Assembly (NCBI GenBank): GCA_020049495.1
Contig: JAIFKU010000060.1
Coordinates: 1-56,128, forward strand
DNA length: 56,128 bases
Reading direction: 5' to 3'
From: Accumulibacter sp.
Lineage (GTDB): Bacteria; Pseudomonadota; Gammaproteobacteria; Burkholderiales; Rhodocyclaceae
Part shown: positions 17,844-27,478 of the stretch, in pieces
Layout: each line of letters opens with the position of its first letter
Numbering within the stretch: the first letter of the stretch is position 1
Notes under the pieces: generated by a model
The model's input: only the letters and a program-made list of their open reading frames with translations
What the model was told of the DNA's origin: nothing
Databases searched by the model: none
Position numbers and translations under genes: made by a program

Positions 17844-18221
17844 ATGTCCGAGTCCTTACGACTGATCAAGAAATACCCGAATCGCCGACTTTACGATACC
17901 CAAACGAGTGCCTACATCAGCCTGAATGCTGTCAAAGGCCTTGTTCTTTCGCTTGAGCGTTTCAAGGTAGTGGACGCCAGGACCGGTGATGATCTGACGC
18001 GCACTATCCTGCTGCAGATTCTTGTTGAAGAGGAAACAGCAGGCGTTCCTTTATTGACCACCGATCTGCTGCTGCAAATGATCCGCTGCCACGGTAATTC
18101 CACGCAGACGATGATGCTGACGTTCATGGATCAGAGCAAACAGAAGCTTGATCAGATAGAGGTCCAGCCCCCTGGTTTGGTCTACGAAGATGCAACAAAG
18201 CCAAACAGTTCCGGCCAGTAG
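17844..18221 (+). CDS. phaR: Polyhydroxyalkanoate synthesis regulator PhaR
   Basis: DNA-binding repressor that senses polyhydroxyalkanoate granules and controls phasin genes and its own. The N-terminal PHB/PHA accumulation DNA-binding domain is unmistakable: [23 protein letters not shown], with [13 protein letters not shown] next. The C-terminal half has the PHB_acc segment ([24 protein letters not shown]). At 125 residues it is shorter than many PhaR proteins of 180 or so, lacking the long Gln/Ala-rich tail; no frameshift is apparent. A GGAGAGG ribosome site 5 bases ahead fixes the start. No phaC, phaA or phaB is in the window, so the polymer pathway is encoded elsewhere. Confidence 0.92.
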   Translation: MSESLRLIKKYPNRRLYDTQTSAYISLNAVKGLVLSLERFKVVDARTGDDLTRTILLQILVEEETAGVPLLTTDLLLQMIRCHGNSTQTMMLTFMDQSKQKLDQIEVQPPGLVYEDATKPNSSGQ

Positions 18222-18253
18222 TCGGCCCATTCACTTTATTGGAAGAATTCCCC

Positions 18254-19585
18254 GTGATTGCTGATTCCAGCCTGCCGCCCAAGGTCGGCTTCGTCTCCCT
18301 CGGCTGCCCCAAGGCGCTTGTCGATTCTGAACAAATCCTCACCAGGCTGCGAGCCGAGGGCTACCTCATTTCGCCTTCCTACGAGGGCGCCGATCTGGTG
18401 GTCGTCAATACCTGCGGCTTCATCGATGCCGCGGTGGAGGAGTCGCTCGACGCCATCGGCGAGGCGCTGGCCGAAAACGGCAAGGTCATCGTAACCGGTT
18501 GTCTGGGCGCCAGGGAAAACGTCATTCGCGAGGCATATCCGGGTGTGCTGGCGATTACCGGGCCGCATGCGACCGATGAAGTTCTGCAGCATGTCCATGC
18601 GCATCTGCCGCAGCCGCATGATCCATTTACCAGCCTGGTGCCGCCGCAGGGCGTCAAGCTGACGCCGAATCACTTTGCCTATCTCAAGATTTCCGAGGGC
18701 TGTAACCACAGTTGCACCTTCTGCATCATTCCTTCGCTACGCGGCCCGCTGGTCAGCCGACCGATTGGCGATGTATTACAGGAAGCGAAAAATCTGGCCG
18801 AGGCCGGCGTGCGTGAACTGCTGGTTATCTCGCAGGACACTAGCGCTTATGGCGTTGACGTCAGGTATCGCACCGGCTTCTTTGGCGGGCGCCCGGTCAA
18901 GACACGGCTGAAGGAGTTGTGCACGGCGCTGGCCGAGTTTGGCATCTGGGTGCGCTTGCACTATGTCTATCCTTACCCCAGTGTCGATGATCTGCTGCCA
19001 CTGATGGCCGAGGGCAAGATTTTGCCTTACCTCGATGTTCCCTTCCAGCACGCCAATCCACGCATCCTCAAGGCCATGAGGCGGCCGGCCAGTGCCGAGA
19101 ACAATCTGGAGCGGATCAAGGCCTGGCGTGCCGTCTGCCCTGATATTACCCTGCGCAGCACCTTCATCACCGGCTTCCCCGGCGAAACCGAAGCCGAATT
19201 TGAAGAACTGCTGGCTTTTATCGAGGAGGCACGGCTTGACCGGGTGGGCTGCTTTGCCTACTCGCCGGTCGATGGTGCAACGGCCAATGCCTTGCCCGGT
19301 GCCGTGCTGGAGGATGTGCGCGAAGAGCGCCGCCGCCGTCTGATGGACGTCCAGGAAGACATTTCCGCTGAATTGCTTGCCGCCAGGATAGGGCGCGAGA
19401 TCGAGGTGCTGGTCGATGAGGTCGATGAGGAAGGCAGCGTTGCCCGTTCCTCGGCCGACGCGCCGGAGATCGACGGCCTGGTATTCATCAACGATTTCTT
19501 CGACGCCGAACCGGGCGACTTCCTGCGCGTGCGCGTGGTCGATGCCGACGAGCATGATCTCTATGCGGAGATTGCAGAAGATTGA
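18254..19585 (+). CDS. rimO: Ribosomal protein S12 methylthiotransferase RimO
   Basis: Radical-SAM enzyme that adds a methylthio group to an aspartate of ribosomal protein S12. The product is 443 residues from GTG 18254, chosen because GGAAG lies 8 bases upstream; a TTG at 18239 would add five residues. The N-terminal UPF0004 domain carries three cluster cysteines at Cys18 ([12 protein letters not shown]), Cys54 (NTCGF) and Cys83 (TGCLGARE). The radical-SAM CxxxCxxC is CNHSCTFC at residues 150-157, and the C-terminal TRAM domain ends DLYAEIAED. The pattern separates RimO from MiaB. Confidence 0.95.
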   Translation: MIADSSLPPKVGFVSLGCPKALVDSEQILTRLRAEGYLISPSYEGADLVVVNTCGFIDAAVEESLDAIGEALAENGKVIVTGCLGARENVIREAYPGVLAITGPHATDEVLQHVHAHLPQPHDPFTSLVPPQGVKLTPNHFAYLKISEGCNHSCTFCIIPSLRGPLVSRPIGDVLQEAKNLAEAGVRELLVISQDTSAYGVDVRYRTGFFGGRPVKTRLKELCTALAEFGIWVRLHYVYPYPSVDDLLPLMAEGKILPYLDVPFQHANPRILKAMRRPASAENNLERIKAWRAVCPDITLRSTFITGFPGETEAEFEELLAFIEEARLDRVGCFAYSPVDGATANALPGAVLEDVREERRRRLMDVQEDISAELLAARIGREIEVLVDEVDEEGSVARSSADAPEIDGLVFINDFFDAEPGDFLRVRVVDADEHDLYAEIAED

Positions 19586-19628
19586 CTCCGCCGTATCGCT
19601 GTGGATGAAATTTTTCAGGAGTTTGAGC

Positions 19629-21038
19629 GTGAACCAGGTGAATCTGATCGAACAACTCGTCGCCATCGTCGGCGTCGATAATGTCCTGACGGCGGACAGT
19701 GACATGGCGCCGCATCTTGTGGACTGGCGCGGACGCTATCACGGTGCGGCGCGCTGCGTGGTGCGTCCGGCGAATACCGAAGAGGTCTCGTCCGTTGTCC
19801 GCGCCTGTGGCCAGGCTGGCGTGGCGATGGTGCCGCAGGGCGGCAATACCAGCCACTGCGGTGCGAGCATTCCGGATGATAGCGGCGAGGCCGTGCTGAT
19901 CAGTCTGTCGCGCATGAACAGGATCCGGGTGGTTGATCCGGCCAACAACAGCATTACCGTTGACGCCGGTTGTGTGCTGCAAACCGTGCAGGATGCCGCC
20001 TTCGAGGCCGGACGGCTGTTCCCGTTGTCGCTGGCGGCCGAAGGCAGTTGCCAGATTGGCGGCAATCTCTCGACCAACGCCGGCGGTGTGCAGGTGTTGC
20101 GTTACGGCAATACGCGTGAACTCACGCTCGGGCTGGAAGTGGTGCTGCCTGGCGGCGAGGTGTGGAACGGACTGCGCGGACTGCGCAAGGACAACACCGG
20201 CTATGACCTCAAGCAGCTCTTCATAGGCGCCGAAGGCACCCTCGGCATCATCACCGCGGCGGTCCTGAAGCTTTTCCCGCTGCCGCAGGCGACCGCTACC
20301 GCCTGGCTGGCCATCGCATCGCCACAAGCCGCGGTTGTTCTGCTGAGCCAACTGCAAAGCACCTTCGGCGCCACACTGACTGCCTGCGAACTGGTCTCCG
20401 ACATTTCGCTCGGTCTCGTACTCAAAAACATTCCGGGCGCGCTGCCGCCGCTTTCTGCAAGCCCGTGGTACCTGCTCGTCGAACTTTCAGGTGCCGGCGA
20501 GGAGGGGGCTCTGCAGCGCACGCTGGAAAGCTTTCTCGAACAGACGCTGGAAAACGGCGCGATCAGCGATGCCGTACTGGCCCAAAGCGGCGAACAGGCC
20601 AAACGCCTGTGGGCGCTGCGCGAGAACATCAGCGAGGCTCAGAAAATCGAGGGTTTCAGCATCAAGCACGACATTTCGGTGCCGATCGCGCGCATCGGCG
20701 AGTTTGTCGAGTGCGCCGATGCCGCGCTCAGGCAGGCTTTCCCGGGAATCCGGATCGTTACTTTCGGCCATGTCGGCGACGGTAACCTGCACTACAACCA
20801 GTCAAAGCCCGAGGCAGGAGAGAACGACGCTTTCATTGCTTCGCAGCCGCAGGTCAACGAAATCGTCCACGACATCGTGCATCAACTCGGCGGCAGCATC
20901 AGTGCCGAACATGGCATCGGGCAGCTTAAGCGCGAAGAGATCCTGCGTTACAAGAGTCCGCTGGAAATGGAAATGATGCGCACCGTCAAGCGGGCATTCG
21001 ATCCGCAGGGATTGATGAACCCCGGCAAGGTGCTCTGA
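19629..21038 (+). CDS. FAD-linked oxidase (D-lactate / D-2-hydroxyglutarate dehydrogenase family)
   Basis: Flavoprotein of 469 residues related to GlcD, D-lactate dehydrogenase and D-2-hydroxyglutarate dehydrogenase. It oxidises a D-2-hydroxyacid and passes electrons to an acceptor. The FAD_binding_4 fold shows VVRPANTEEVSSVVRAC, VVPQ-type GGNTSHCGA and GSCQIGGNLSTNAGG. The C-terminal oxidase domain contains the metal/substrate motif FGHVGDGNLHYN and ends AEHGIGQLKREEILRYKSP. The GTG at 19629 has CAGGAG 7 bases upstream; an ATG at 19605 lacks a ribosome site. The exact substrate cannot be assigned. It follows rimO by 43 bases on the same strand. Confidence 0.88.
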   Translation: MNQVNLIEQLVAIVGVDNVLTADSDMAPHLVDWRGRYHGAARCVVRPANTEEVSSVVRACGQAGVAMVPQGGNTSHCGASIPDDSGEAVLISLSRMNRIRVVDPANNSITVDAGCVLQTVQDAAFEAGRLFPLSLAAEGSCQIGGNLSTNAGGVQVLRYGNTRELTLGLEVVLPGGEVWNGLRGLRKDNTGYDLKQLFIGAEGTLGIITAAVLKLFPLPQATATAWLAIASPQAAVVLLSQLQSTFGATLTACELVSDISLGLVLKNIPGALPPLSASPWYLLVELSGAGEEGALQRTLESFLEQTLENGAISDAVLAQSGEQAKRLWALRENISEAQKIEGFSIKHDISVPIARIGEFVECADAALRQAFPGIRIVTFGHVGDGNLHYNQSKPEAGENDAFIASQPQVNEIVHDIVHQLGGSISAEHGIGQLKREEILRYKSPLEMEMMRTVKRAFDPQGLMNPGKVL

Positions 21039-21105
21039 TACCCGAAGAGCCTTTGCCGTGAGCAAGGGGTGCAATTAAACAAAGATACAAGACACCATAG
21101 TGGCA

Positions 21106-21134
21106 GGGTGTGTAACGCGAAGCGTTGCGCACCC
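21106..21134. repeat. Perfect palindromic element between convergent genes
   Basis: GGGTGTGTAACGC and GCGTTGCGCACCC form a 13-base-pair stem (two G-U pairs on the plus strand) around the loop GAA. It sits between the convergent FAD oxidase and SulP permease genes and could act as a bidirectional terminator, although no T-run follows. The sequence type resembles dispersed palindromic repeats seen in Proteobacteria. Confidence 0.7.
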
Positions 21135-21243
21135 TACTCCTCTTATACGTTTTCTGGTGCGGGATGATGAGGCATCACGACCTTATTGAAGGATTCCGCT
21201 CCATGATGCAAAACCGGTCACACGGCGACAGGTATTTCTCCTC

Positions 21244-23010
21244 TCAAGGTTTCCAGTTGACGGCATATTGTGCAAGGTAATCATCAACCGCCGCGCCAAT
21301 GGTCGGGTGAAAAATGTTGGAGCCGAACAGATCAAACACCTCGAAGCGTTTGAGTTTGTCTTTCACCGGGTCTTTCATCTCTGCGAAATGCAGTTCGATC
21401 TGCACGGCGCGTAACGTGGCTAACAACTCGGTGATGGTATCAGCCGATGTAACATCCACACTGGTGACCGGTTCGGCAGCGATAATGATTCGTTTGACCG
21501 GTGTGGGCGAAGATGCCACCGCTTTCAGGATGCATTCCTGGAACAGTTCAGCATTGGCAAAAAACAGGGGAGCATCCCAGCGGAACAGCACTAGCCCGGG
21601 CACCAACCGCGCATCCGGGTAACGCTTGATATCGTGATAACCACGGATGTCATGCACTCGGCCCAGTACAGCGTAATGTGGCCGCCAGCCATTCCACAGA
21701 AACTCAATCACCGAAATGATGATGGCAAGCCCAATGCCGGGAATGGCCCCCAAACTGACCACACCAGCAAAGCAAATAATGGATAACCAGAATTCCCAGT
21801 TCTGGATGCGGTAAATGCGCTTCAAATCACTGATCTCGAACAGGCCTATCGCGGAGGCAATTACCACGGCGGCCAATGCACTGGTTGGCAGATTTCTCAG
21901 TAAGTCCGGGGCAGCCACCAACAGCAGTGACACAGCTAGCGCACCAACCACACCTGTTAATTGAGTCCGGGCGCCTGATGCTTCTGCGACTGGCGTGCGT
22001 GATGAACTACTGCTGATGGGGAAACCCTGGAATAAACCGGCCGCGAGATTGGCTGCGCCGAGGCCGATCATCTCTTGGTCGGGGTCGACATAGCTACGAT
22101 TTTTGGCTGCGTAGGTGCGTGACAGAACACTGGTGTCGGCAAATGCTACCAGTGCAACGGCGAAACCGCCGATAAGCACCGCCTGCAAGTCAGCCAGGCT
22201 GATCCATGGCAAGGCAAATACCGGCAAACCCTGCGGGAGTGAACCCAGCACCTTCACGCCGGCATGCTGACCCAGATCCATATAGCCGGTGACCAACGTG
22301 GTGCCGACAACGGCAATCAGGGTGCCTGGAATATGCCTATATGGTTTCAGCAACAGGATGGCTGCCAGCACGCCTGCACCAATCATGAAAGTGGCCGGAT
22401 TGATTCTTCCATGCAAAATGGATTGAACGATGAGTAGTGTGTTGTGCACTGCTCCATCACCATCGACCGAAAACCCGAACAGTTTCGGCAACTGGCTAAT
22501 GAGTACTGACAGGGCAATGCCGTTCATATATCCGTAGCGGATCGGTTTCGACAGCAATTCAGTGATGAAACCCATCCGCAACAACCCGGCCAGGATGCAT
22601 ATCAGCCCTGACACCACCGCCATCAGGCTGGCCAGAGCTATAGCACGTGTCGGGTCGCCTTGCGAAAGCGGCAAAACGACGGCGAGAATTACGGCAGCGA
22701 GGGACGAATCCGGTCCAAGTACAAGGATACGGCTGGGGCCGAACAAAGCATAAGCGAGCAGAGGAATGATGGTTGCGTACAGACCATAAATGCCGTGCAC
22801 GCCAGACGCTTCTGCATAGGCGATGCCCGCAGGCACAAGCATGGTCGTGAGAACAAGACCGGCAGTAATGTCATGCTTCAGCCATACCACCTGGTAGGTC
22901 TCAATAGTTTTCAAACCCGGTACCCAGCGCCGCCAGCCAGTCAAGCGAGTGGCGGCAAGATGGGTCAAGCGGCCAGGTTCAGCAGTGTCCGGTGATGGAG
23001 AGTTGTTCAT
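21244..23010 (-). CDS. SulP family anion (sulfate) permease with STAS domain
   Basis: Inner-membrane anion transporter of 588 residues. The SulP signature is present: an N-terminal WLKHDITAGLVLTTMLVPAGIAYAEASG, then about a dozen hydrophobic segments through residue 440, including LGAANLAAGLFQGFPISSSSSRTPVAE. The cytoplasmic STAS domain spans roughly residues 455-575 (GLVLFRWDAPLFFANAELFQE and VTSVDVTSADTITELLATL). Sulfate, bicarbonate and other anions are known SulP substrates; which one applies is not visible. No carbonic anhydrase is fused or adjacent. Convergent with the FAD oxidase. Confidence 0.93.
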   Translation of the reverse strand: MNNSPSPDTAEPGRLTHLAATRLTGWRRWVPGLKTIETYQVVWLKHDITAGLVLTTMLVPAGIAYAEASGVHGIYGLYATIIPLLAYALFGPSRILVLGPDSSLAAVILAVVLPLSQGDPTRAIALASLMAVVSGLICILAGLLRMGFITELLSKPIRYGYMNGIALSVLISQLPKLFGFSVDGDGAVHNTLLIVQSILHGRINPATFMIGAGVLAAILLLKPYRHIPGTLIAVVGTTLVTGYMDLGQHAGVKVLGSLPQGLPVFALPWISLADLQAVLIGGFAVALVAFADTSVLSRTYAAKNRSYVDPDQEMIGLGAANLAAGLFQGFPISSSSSRTPVAEASGARTQLTGVVGALAVSLLLVAAPDLLRNLPTSALAAVVIASAIGLFEISDLKRIYRIQNWEFWLSIICFAGVVSLGAIPGIGLAIIISVIEFLWNGWRPHYAVLGRVHDIRGYHDIKRYPDARLVPGLVLFRWDAPLFFANAELFQECILKAVASSPTPVKRIIIAAEPVTSVDVTSADTITELLATLRAVQIELHFAEMKDPVKDKLKRFEVFDLFGSNIFHPTIGAAVDDYLAQYAVNWKP

Positions 23011-23442
23011 GAATCCTCTGTGTTAATGCGAGGAAAGGCCGGTACGGTCAAGGCTTAGGAACACGTACCAAGTATAGCTGACTATCTTTGCGCGAAGCAC
23101 CAGGGGCTGATTAGGCAACTTTGCATAAGGCCGAGGACTTGCCAGTGAGCAGTCGGCTGGAACGGCTGCTGTGCTCAGTTCGTGTCGTTGAGCGTTCAGA
23201 GAGGTGCCTGGCCGTATTGGTTCATCCACTGCCGGTGGCGTTCAAAAACTGAGCGTCCATTGTCAGTGTTAACCGGCCCGGTCGCTTTTGTTGACGAATG
23301 AATCCTGATGTCCGACAGTGAATTCGGGCATGTTGAACGTAAATGCCTGGAGATGAAATGTGCACGCGCTGCTCGCGGCAGGCCGTGCGATGATCCTTAT
23401 TTGACGGGCGTAGCCGGCCGGGCGTCGTTTGCCGTGAATCGC
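23011..23442. other. 432-base intergenic region upstream of the SulP gene
   Basis: I find no credible gene. On the minus strand TATACT at 23071-23076, about 60 bases before the SulP start, may be its -10 box; no clear -35 is seen. A short inverted repeat GGTACG/CGTACC flanks 23041-23069. The remainder (23100-23440) has short frames in several phases without ribosome sites or recognisable motifs and may be decayed sequence. Confidence 0.5.
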
Positions 23443-24210
23443 TCAGCGCACGGCCGGGTCTTGCCGGTAGAAGCGGCTGAACAACTCGTAGAGTTCTGGG
23501 TATTCTTCTCGCAGCTTGTCCGGTGTTTCAAAGAAGGTTTCGCTCATGACGGCGAAAAATTCGCCGGGGCTTTCGGCGGCGTAGGGGTCGAGCAGGGTTT
23601 CGTCGTCGTCTTCCTCGGCGGCGTCGACCAGCGCGCAGAAATTCTCGTAGGCGGCAAGCAGTGTTTCTTCCCATTCATTGCGCAAGAGACCGGGCGGCAG
23701 GGGCGGGATGCCGTTGACCTCGCCACTGAGCATGTCGAGTTTGTGGGCGAATTCGTGGATGACGACGTTATAGCCCTCGCCGGCCATCTGCGCGTCGCGC
23801 CACGAGATGAGCAGGGGGCCGCCTTCCCAGGCTTCGCCCGAGGCCACGTCGTCGTATTCATGCACGACACCGGATTCATCTTCGACACTGCGCGGGATGA
23901 TGAATTCGTCGGGGTAAACGATGATGCCGATCCATCCGCGATAGCTTTCCAGCCCGATATTGAGGATAGGCAGGCAGCCCTGTGCGGCAATCGAGACGCA
24001 CATGGCGTCGGTGAGTTCAAGGCCGCCGGCGCTGGTGAATTCCTTTTCGGCGAGAAAGGCCTCGGCCAGCGTACGCAGCCGCGATTTTTCTTCGCCGTTC
24101 AGGCGCTCAAGGAAGGGGAGTGTGGCTAGCGTTTTCTGCCACAGCGCGTCGGGCAGCGGCGTAGCTTTCGGTTTGCCGCGCAGCCAGTTGATGAACTTGC
24201 TGATGGGCAT
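23443..24210 (-). CDS. mtfA: MtfA-type zinc peptidase (Mlc titration factor A family)
   Basis: Zinc metallopeptidase of 255 residues. In enterobacteria MtfA binds the glucose repressor Mlc and has aminopeptidase activity. The catalytic HEFAH at residues 152-156 sits in VVIHEFAHKLDMLSGEVNG. Nearby SWRDAQMAGEGYN and the acidic C-terminal stretch (EEDDDETLLDPYAAESPGEFFAVMSE) are typical of the family. No signal peptide, so cytoplasmic. It begins 4 bases after the EamA exporter stop and is likely co-transcribed with it. No Mlc or PTS gene is in view, so the enterobacterial partner may not apply. Confidence 0.92.
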   Translation of the reverse strand: MPISKFINWLRGKPKATPLPDALWQKTLATLPFLERLNGEEKSRLRTLAEAFLAEKEFTSAGGLELTDAMCVSIAAQGCLPILNIGLESYRGWIGIIVYPDEFIIPRSVEDESGVVHEYDDVASGEAWEGGPLLISWRDAQMAGEGYNVVIHEFAHKLDMLSGEVNGIPPLPPGLLRNEWEETLLAAYENFCALVDAAEEDDDETLLDPYAAESPGEFFAVMSETFFETPDKLREEYPELYELFSRFYRQDPAVR

Positions 24211-24214
24211 GGGT

Positions 24215-25108
24215 TTAGTGAGGCTTGCGCGAGGTGGTCAGATAAATGCCGACAAAGATCAGGGCTATACCGATGAGGTGGTAGGTCTGCGGCACTTCGG
24301 CGAGAAAGATGGCTGAGAGCAGGGTGCCGAAGACGGGCATCAGATGGATGAACAGGCTGGCCTTGCTGGCGCCGACTTCGCCGACGGCGCGGTTGTAGAA
24401 AACGTAGCCGACAAAACCGGGGAGGATACCGGTGTAGGCAATACCGGCCAGTGCCGCCGGCGTGACATGAATCAGCCGGCCCTGAGCGATTTCCCACGCA
24501 TAAGCGGGGGCCAATGCGAGCAGGCCGACACAGGTGAAGGCGGCTAGCATGAGCATCGGGTCTACGCCCGCCGGTCGCCATTGCAGTCCGATGGTGTAGA
24601 AGGCCCAGATGAAGACGGCACCCAGCATCCACAGATCGCCGATGTTGGGCGTCAGTCCGGCGAGAGTGGCGAGTTGTCCGTGGGCGACGATGGTGGTGAC
24701 GCCGGCGAGAGAAATCAGTACGCCAAGCCATTCGAGGCCGTGCAGGTGCTTTTTCAGGAAAGCCCAGGAGAGGGCGATGGTGGCAATCGGGATAAAGGAA
24801 TTGAGCAGAACGGCATTGGTAGCCGCCGTGTATTGCAGTGCAATGTAGGCAAAGGTATTGAAGCCGCCTACACCGAGCAGACCGAGGGCAAGTACGGCGC
24901 GCCAGCCGCGCTTGAGCTGCGGCCACTGGCTGCGCAGATGCGGCAGGGCAAGGGGCAAGGTAAGTGCCAGGGCGATGGCCCAGCGCCAGAAGGCCAGCGA
25001 AAGCGGCGGTACATCGTCGCGTATGGCGCGGCCGACGACCATGTTGCCGGACCAGAACAGCGTGGTCAGGGTAAGCAGCAGGTAAGGGTGGTGGAATTTG
25101 GCGAACAT
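24215..25108 (-). CDS. EamA/DMT-family membrane exporter
   Basis: Drug/metabolite transporter superfamily protein of 297 residues made of two EamA repeats with about ten membrane helices. Visible hydrophobic helices include LLLTLTTLFWSGNMVVGRAI, FWRWAIALALTLPLALPHL and the second-repeat GIAYTGILPGFVGYVFYNRAV. The second repeat has the typical MPVFGTLLSAIFLAEVPQTYHLIGIALIFVGIYL. Members export amino acids or other metabolites; the substrate cannot be assigned. Divergent from relA with 132 bases between starts, and first gene of a pair with mtfA. Confidence 0.9.
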   Translation of the reverse strand: MFAKFHHPYLLLTLTTLFWSGNMVVGRAIRDDVPPLSLAFWRWAIALALTLPLALPHLRSQWPQLKRGWRAVLALGLLGVGGFNTFAYIALQYTAATNAVLLNSFIPIATIALSWAFLKKHLHGLEWLGVLISLAGVTTIVAHGQLATLAGLTPNIGDLWMLGAVFIWAFYTIGLQWRPAGVDPMLMLAAFTCVGLLALAPAYAWEIAQGRLIHVTPAALAGIAYTGILPGFVGYVFYNRAVGEVGASKASLFIHLMPVFGTLLSAIFLAEVPQTYHLIGIALIFVGIYLTTSRKPH

Positions 25109-25240
25109 GCGGCCGAACTTGTTGGGGGTGGCGGGTTCAAAGATGCATTATAAGAGCTTCAAGCTGTTCTTCTTCGTACTAAAACACGTGTCACCGATCA
25201 CTCCCGGCATCCTGACTATCTGAGGGTCTATAATTACGTC

Positions 25241-27466
25241 ATGGTTTCAGTCGTCCATTCCGTCGCCGCCCAGAGCGACCTCGAACACTCCCTCCAAACC
25301 CTGAGTGAAGGTCTTTCCGCCGAAGAGGCAGGAAAGATTCGCCTGGCGGCCGAGTTTGCACAATCCGTCTATGGTGAGCGCACGCTGGGTAGTGGTGAAG
25401 GAGTCTGGCACCACGCGCTGGGCATGGCCATCATTCTCGTCGGCCTGAAGCTAGATGCCGACTGCCGCCTTGCGGCCCTGCTTTTTGCTGTGCCGACCTA
25501 CGACGAACAGGGTATCGCGAAAATCGACGAGCGCTTTGGCCCGGCTGCCGCTCATCTGGTCGGCGGTATTTCCCGGCTGAATCGTCTGCGCCCGATTACG
25601 CGTGGTTTCGTCGCGCATTCGGTCGAAAGCGGAGAGAACAATCCGGTCGAAATGAAGGCGCAGATCGAGGTCCTGCGCAAGATGCTGCTGGCCATGGTCG
25701 AGGATATCCGCGTCGTGCTGCTCAGGCTGGCTTCGCGAACCCAGACCATGCGTCACTATACCGCCGAGCCGGATGAACTGCAGGTTCAGGTGGCACGGGA
25801 GACGCTGGAGATCTATTCCCCCCTGGCCAATCGCCTGGGCGTATGGGAACTGAAATGGGAACTCGAGGATCTTTCGTTCCGCTTTCTGCACCCGGATACC
25901 TACAAGAAGATTGCCAGGCAGCTCGATGAAAAGCGCGGCGAGCGCGAACAGTTTATTGCCGATGCGGTTGATCGCCTGAAGCGGGAGATTGTTGCTATTG
26001 GCATTAAGGATGCCGAAATTTACGGTCGACCCAAGCATATCTACAGCATCTGGAACAAGATGCGCAAGAAGAGCGTCGAGTTTTCCGAAGTTTATGATGT
26101 GCGCGCTCTGCGCGTGATCGTCGATGAGGTGAAGGACTGCTACGCGGTGCTCGGCATCGTGCACAACATCTGGTCGCCAATTTCCAAGGAATTCGACGAT
26201 TACATCTCGAATCCGAAGGGCAACCACTATCGTTCCCTGCATACTGCGGTGCATTGCCCTGACGGGCGCTCGCTCGAAGTGCAGATCCGCACTCGCGAGA
26301 TGCACAAGCACGCCGAGCTTGGGGTAGCAGCACACTGGCGCTACAAGGAAGGCAGCAAGCCGTCGTCGGAGGATAACTACGACGAAAAAATCGCCTGGTT
26401 GCGGCAACTTCTGACCTGGAAGGACGAGGTTTCCGATTCGTCCGACTGGGTGAAGCACTACAAGGAAGCGGCACTTGACGAGACGATCTACGTCATGACA
26501 CCGCAAGGGCGCGTTGTCGATCTGCCACGCGGTTCGACGCCCGTCGATTTTGCCTACCGGGTGCATACCGATCTTGGCCATCGCTGCCGGGGCGCCAAGG
26601 TCAATGGCGCGTTGGTTACGCTCAATACGCAGCTTGAAACCGGGCAGCGGGTGGAAATCGTGGTTGCCAAACAGGGCGGGCCGTCGCGCGACTGGCTTAA
26701 CCCGTCACTCGCTTATCTGTTTACACATCGTGCCCGGGCCAAGGCCAGGCAGTGGTTTGCCAGTCTGGCGCTGGAACAGTCCGTCGCCGACGGGCGCAGC
26801 ATCGTGACCCGTGAATTGCAGCGCATGGGAGAGACCGGTATCAAGCTCGATGAACTGGCGGGCAAGCTTGGTTTCGCCAGGAGTGAGGATCTCTTCATCG
26901 CCGTCGCGCGCACCGAACTGAACCTGCGTCAGTTGCAGATCGCGGTGCGCGGCACCGACGGCGTTCAGGATGAGCGCGTCGCTAACGAAACACCGGTACG
27001 CAAGCATAAAGCCAGTGATGAAGCCGAAAAAGGGATTCTGATCGTTGGTGTCGATAAACTTCTGACGCAGCTTGCCGGCTGTTGCAAACCGGCGCCTCCT
27101 GATCCGATTATCGGCTTTGTGACCCGCGGCAAGGGGGTGTCCATCCATCGCGTTGATTGCTCGAACTTTGCCAACATGGAAGCGATGAATCCGGAACGCG
27201 TGATCGAAACCGGCTGGGGTGGTCAGACCGACGGTATTTTCGCGGTCGATATTGTGGTCGATGCGCACGACCGGCAAGGTCTTTTGCGCGATGTTTCGGA
27301 GGTGCTGACGCGCGAAAAGATCAATGTGATCGCCGTCAATACGCAATCGAAACAGGGGACGGCGCACATGAGCTTCACCGCTGAAATCAGCAACGTCAAC
27401 CAACTCAAGCATACCCTGGCCTTGCTGCACGACGTCGATGGTGTGGTCGGTGCGCGCCGCGCCTGA
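25241..27466 (+). CDS. relA: (p)ppGpp synthetase RelA (GTP pyrophosphokinase)
   Basis: Stringent-response alarmone synthetase of 741 residues. The N-terminal HD domain is degenerate: where SpoT has HDxxED this protein reads AALLFAVPTYDEQ, so it should not hydrolyse ppGpp. The synthetase domain (about 230-360) has VYDVRALRVIVDEVKDCYAV and the RelA-type acidic EFDDY. It is followed by a TGS domain (TIYVMTPQGRVVDLPRGSTP), a zinc-finger region with LAGCCKPAPPDPIIGFVTRG, and a C-terminal ACT domain (VDAHDRQGLLRDVSEVLTRE). A TATAAT lies only 7 bases before the ATG and GAGGG sits 14 bases before it, so the exact start is uncertain. Next to polyphosphate genes. Confidence 0.95.
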   Translation: MVSVVHSVAAQSDLEHSLQTLSEGLSAEEAGKIRLAAEFAQSVYGERTLGSGEGVWHHALGMAIILVGLKLDADCRLAALLFAVPTYDEQGIAKIDERFGPAAAHLVGGISRLNRLRPITRGFVAHSVESGENNPVEMKAQIEVLRKMLLAMVEDIRVVLLRLASRTQTMRHYTAEPDELQVQVARETLEIYSPLANRLGVWELKWELEDLSFRFLHPDTYKKIARQLDEKRGEREQFIADAVDRLKREIVAIGIKDAEIYGRPKHIYSIWNKMRKKSVEFSEVYDVRALRVIVDEVKDCYAVLGIVHNIWSPISKEFDDYISNPKGNHYRSLHTAVHCPDGRSLEVQIRTREMHKHAELGVAAHWRYKEGSKPSSEDNYDEKIAWLRQLLTWKDEVSDSSDWVKHYKEAALDETIYVMTPQGRVVDLPRGSTPVDFAYRVHTDLGHRCRGAKVNGALVTLNTQLETGQRVEIVVAKQGGPSRDWLNPSLAYLFTHRARAKARQWFASLALEQSVADGRSIVTRELQRMGETGIKLDELAGKLGFARSEDLFIAVARTELNLRQLQIAVRGTDGVQDERVANETPVRKHKASDEAEKGILIVGVDKLLTQLAGCCKPAPPDPIIGFVTRGKGVSIHRVDCSNFANMEAMNPERVIETGWGGQTDGIFAVDIVVDAHDRQGLLRDVSEVLTREKINVIAVNTQSKQGTAHMSFTAEISNVNQLKHTLALLHDVDGVVGARRA

Positions 27467-27478
27467 ACGAAGTGCCGC

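Noticed and set aside
23023-23229. 68-codon minus-strand frame upstream of the SulP gene
   Set aside because: No ribosome site, no family resemblance, and it covers the probable SulP promoter.
23308-24129. Long plus-strand frame opposite mtfA
   Set aside because: It is antisense to a clear mtfA with HEFAH and shows no family motifs; high GC in the third codon position of mtfA keeps the opposite frame open.
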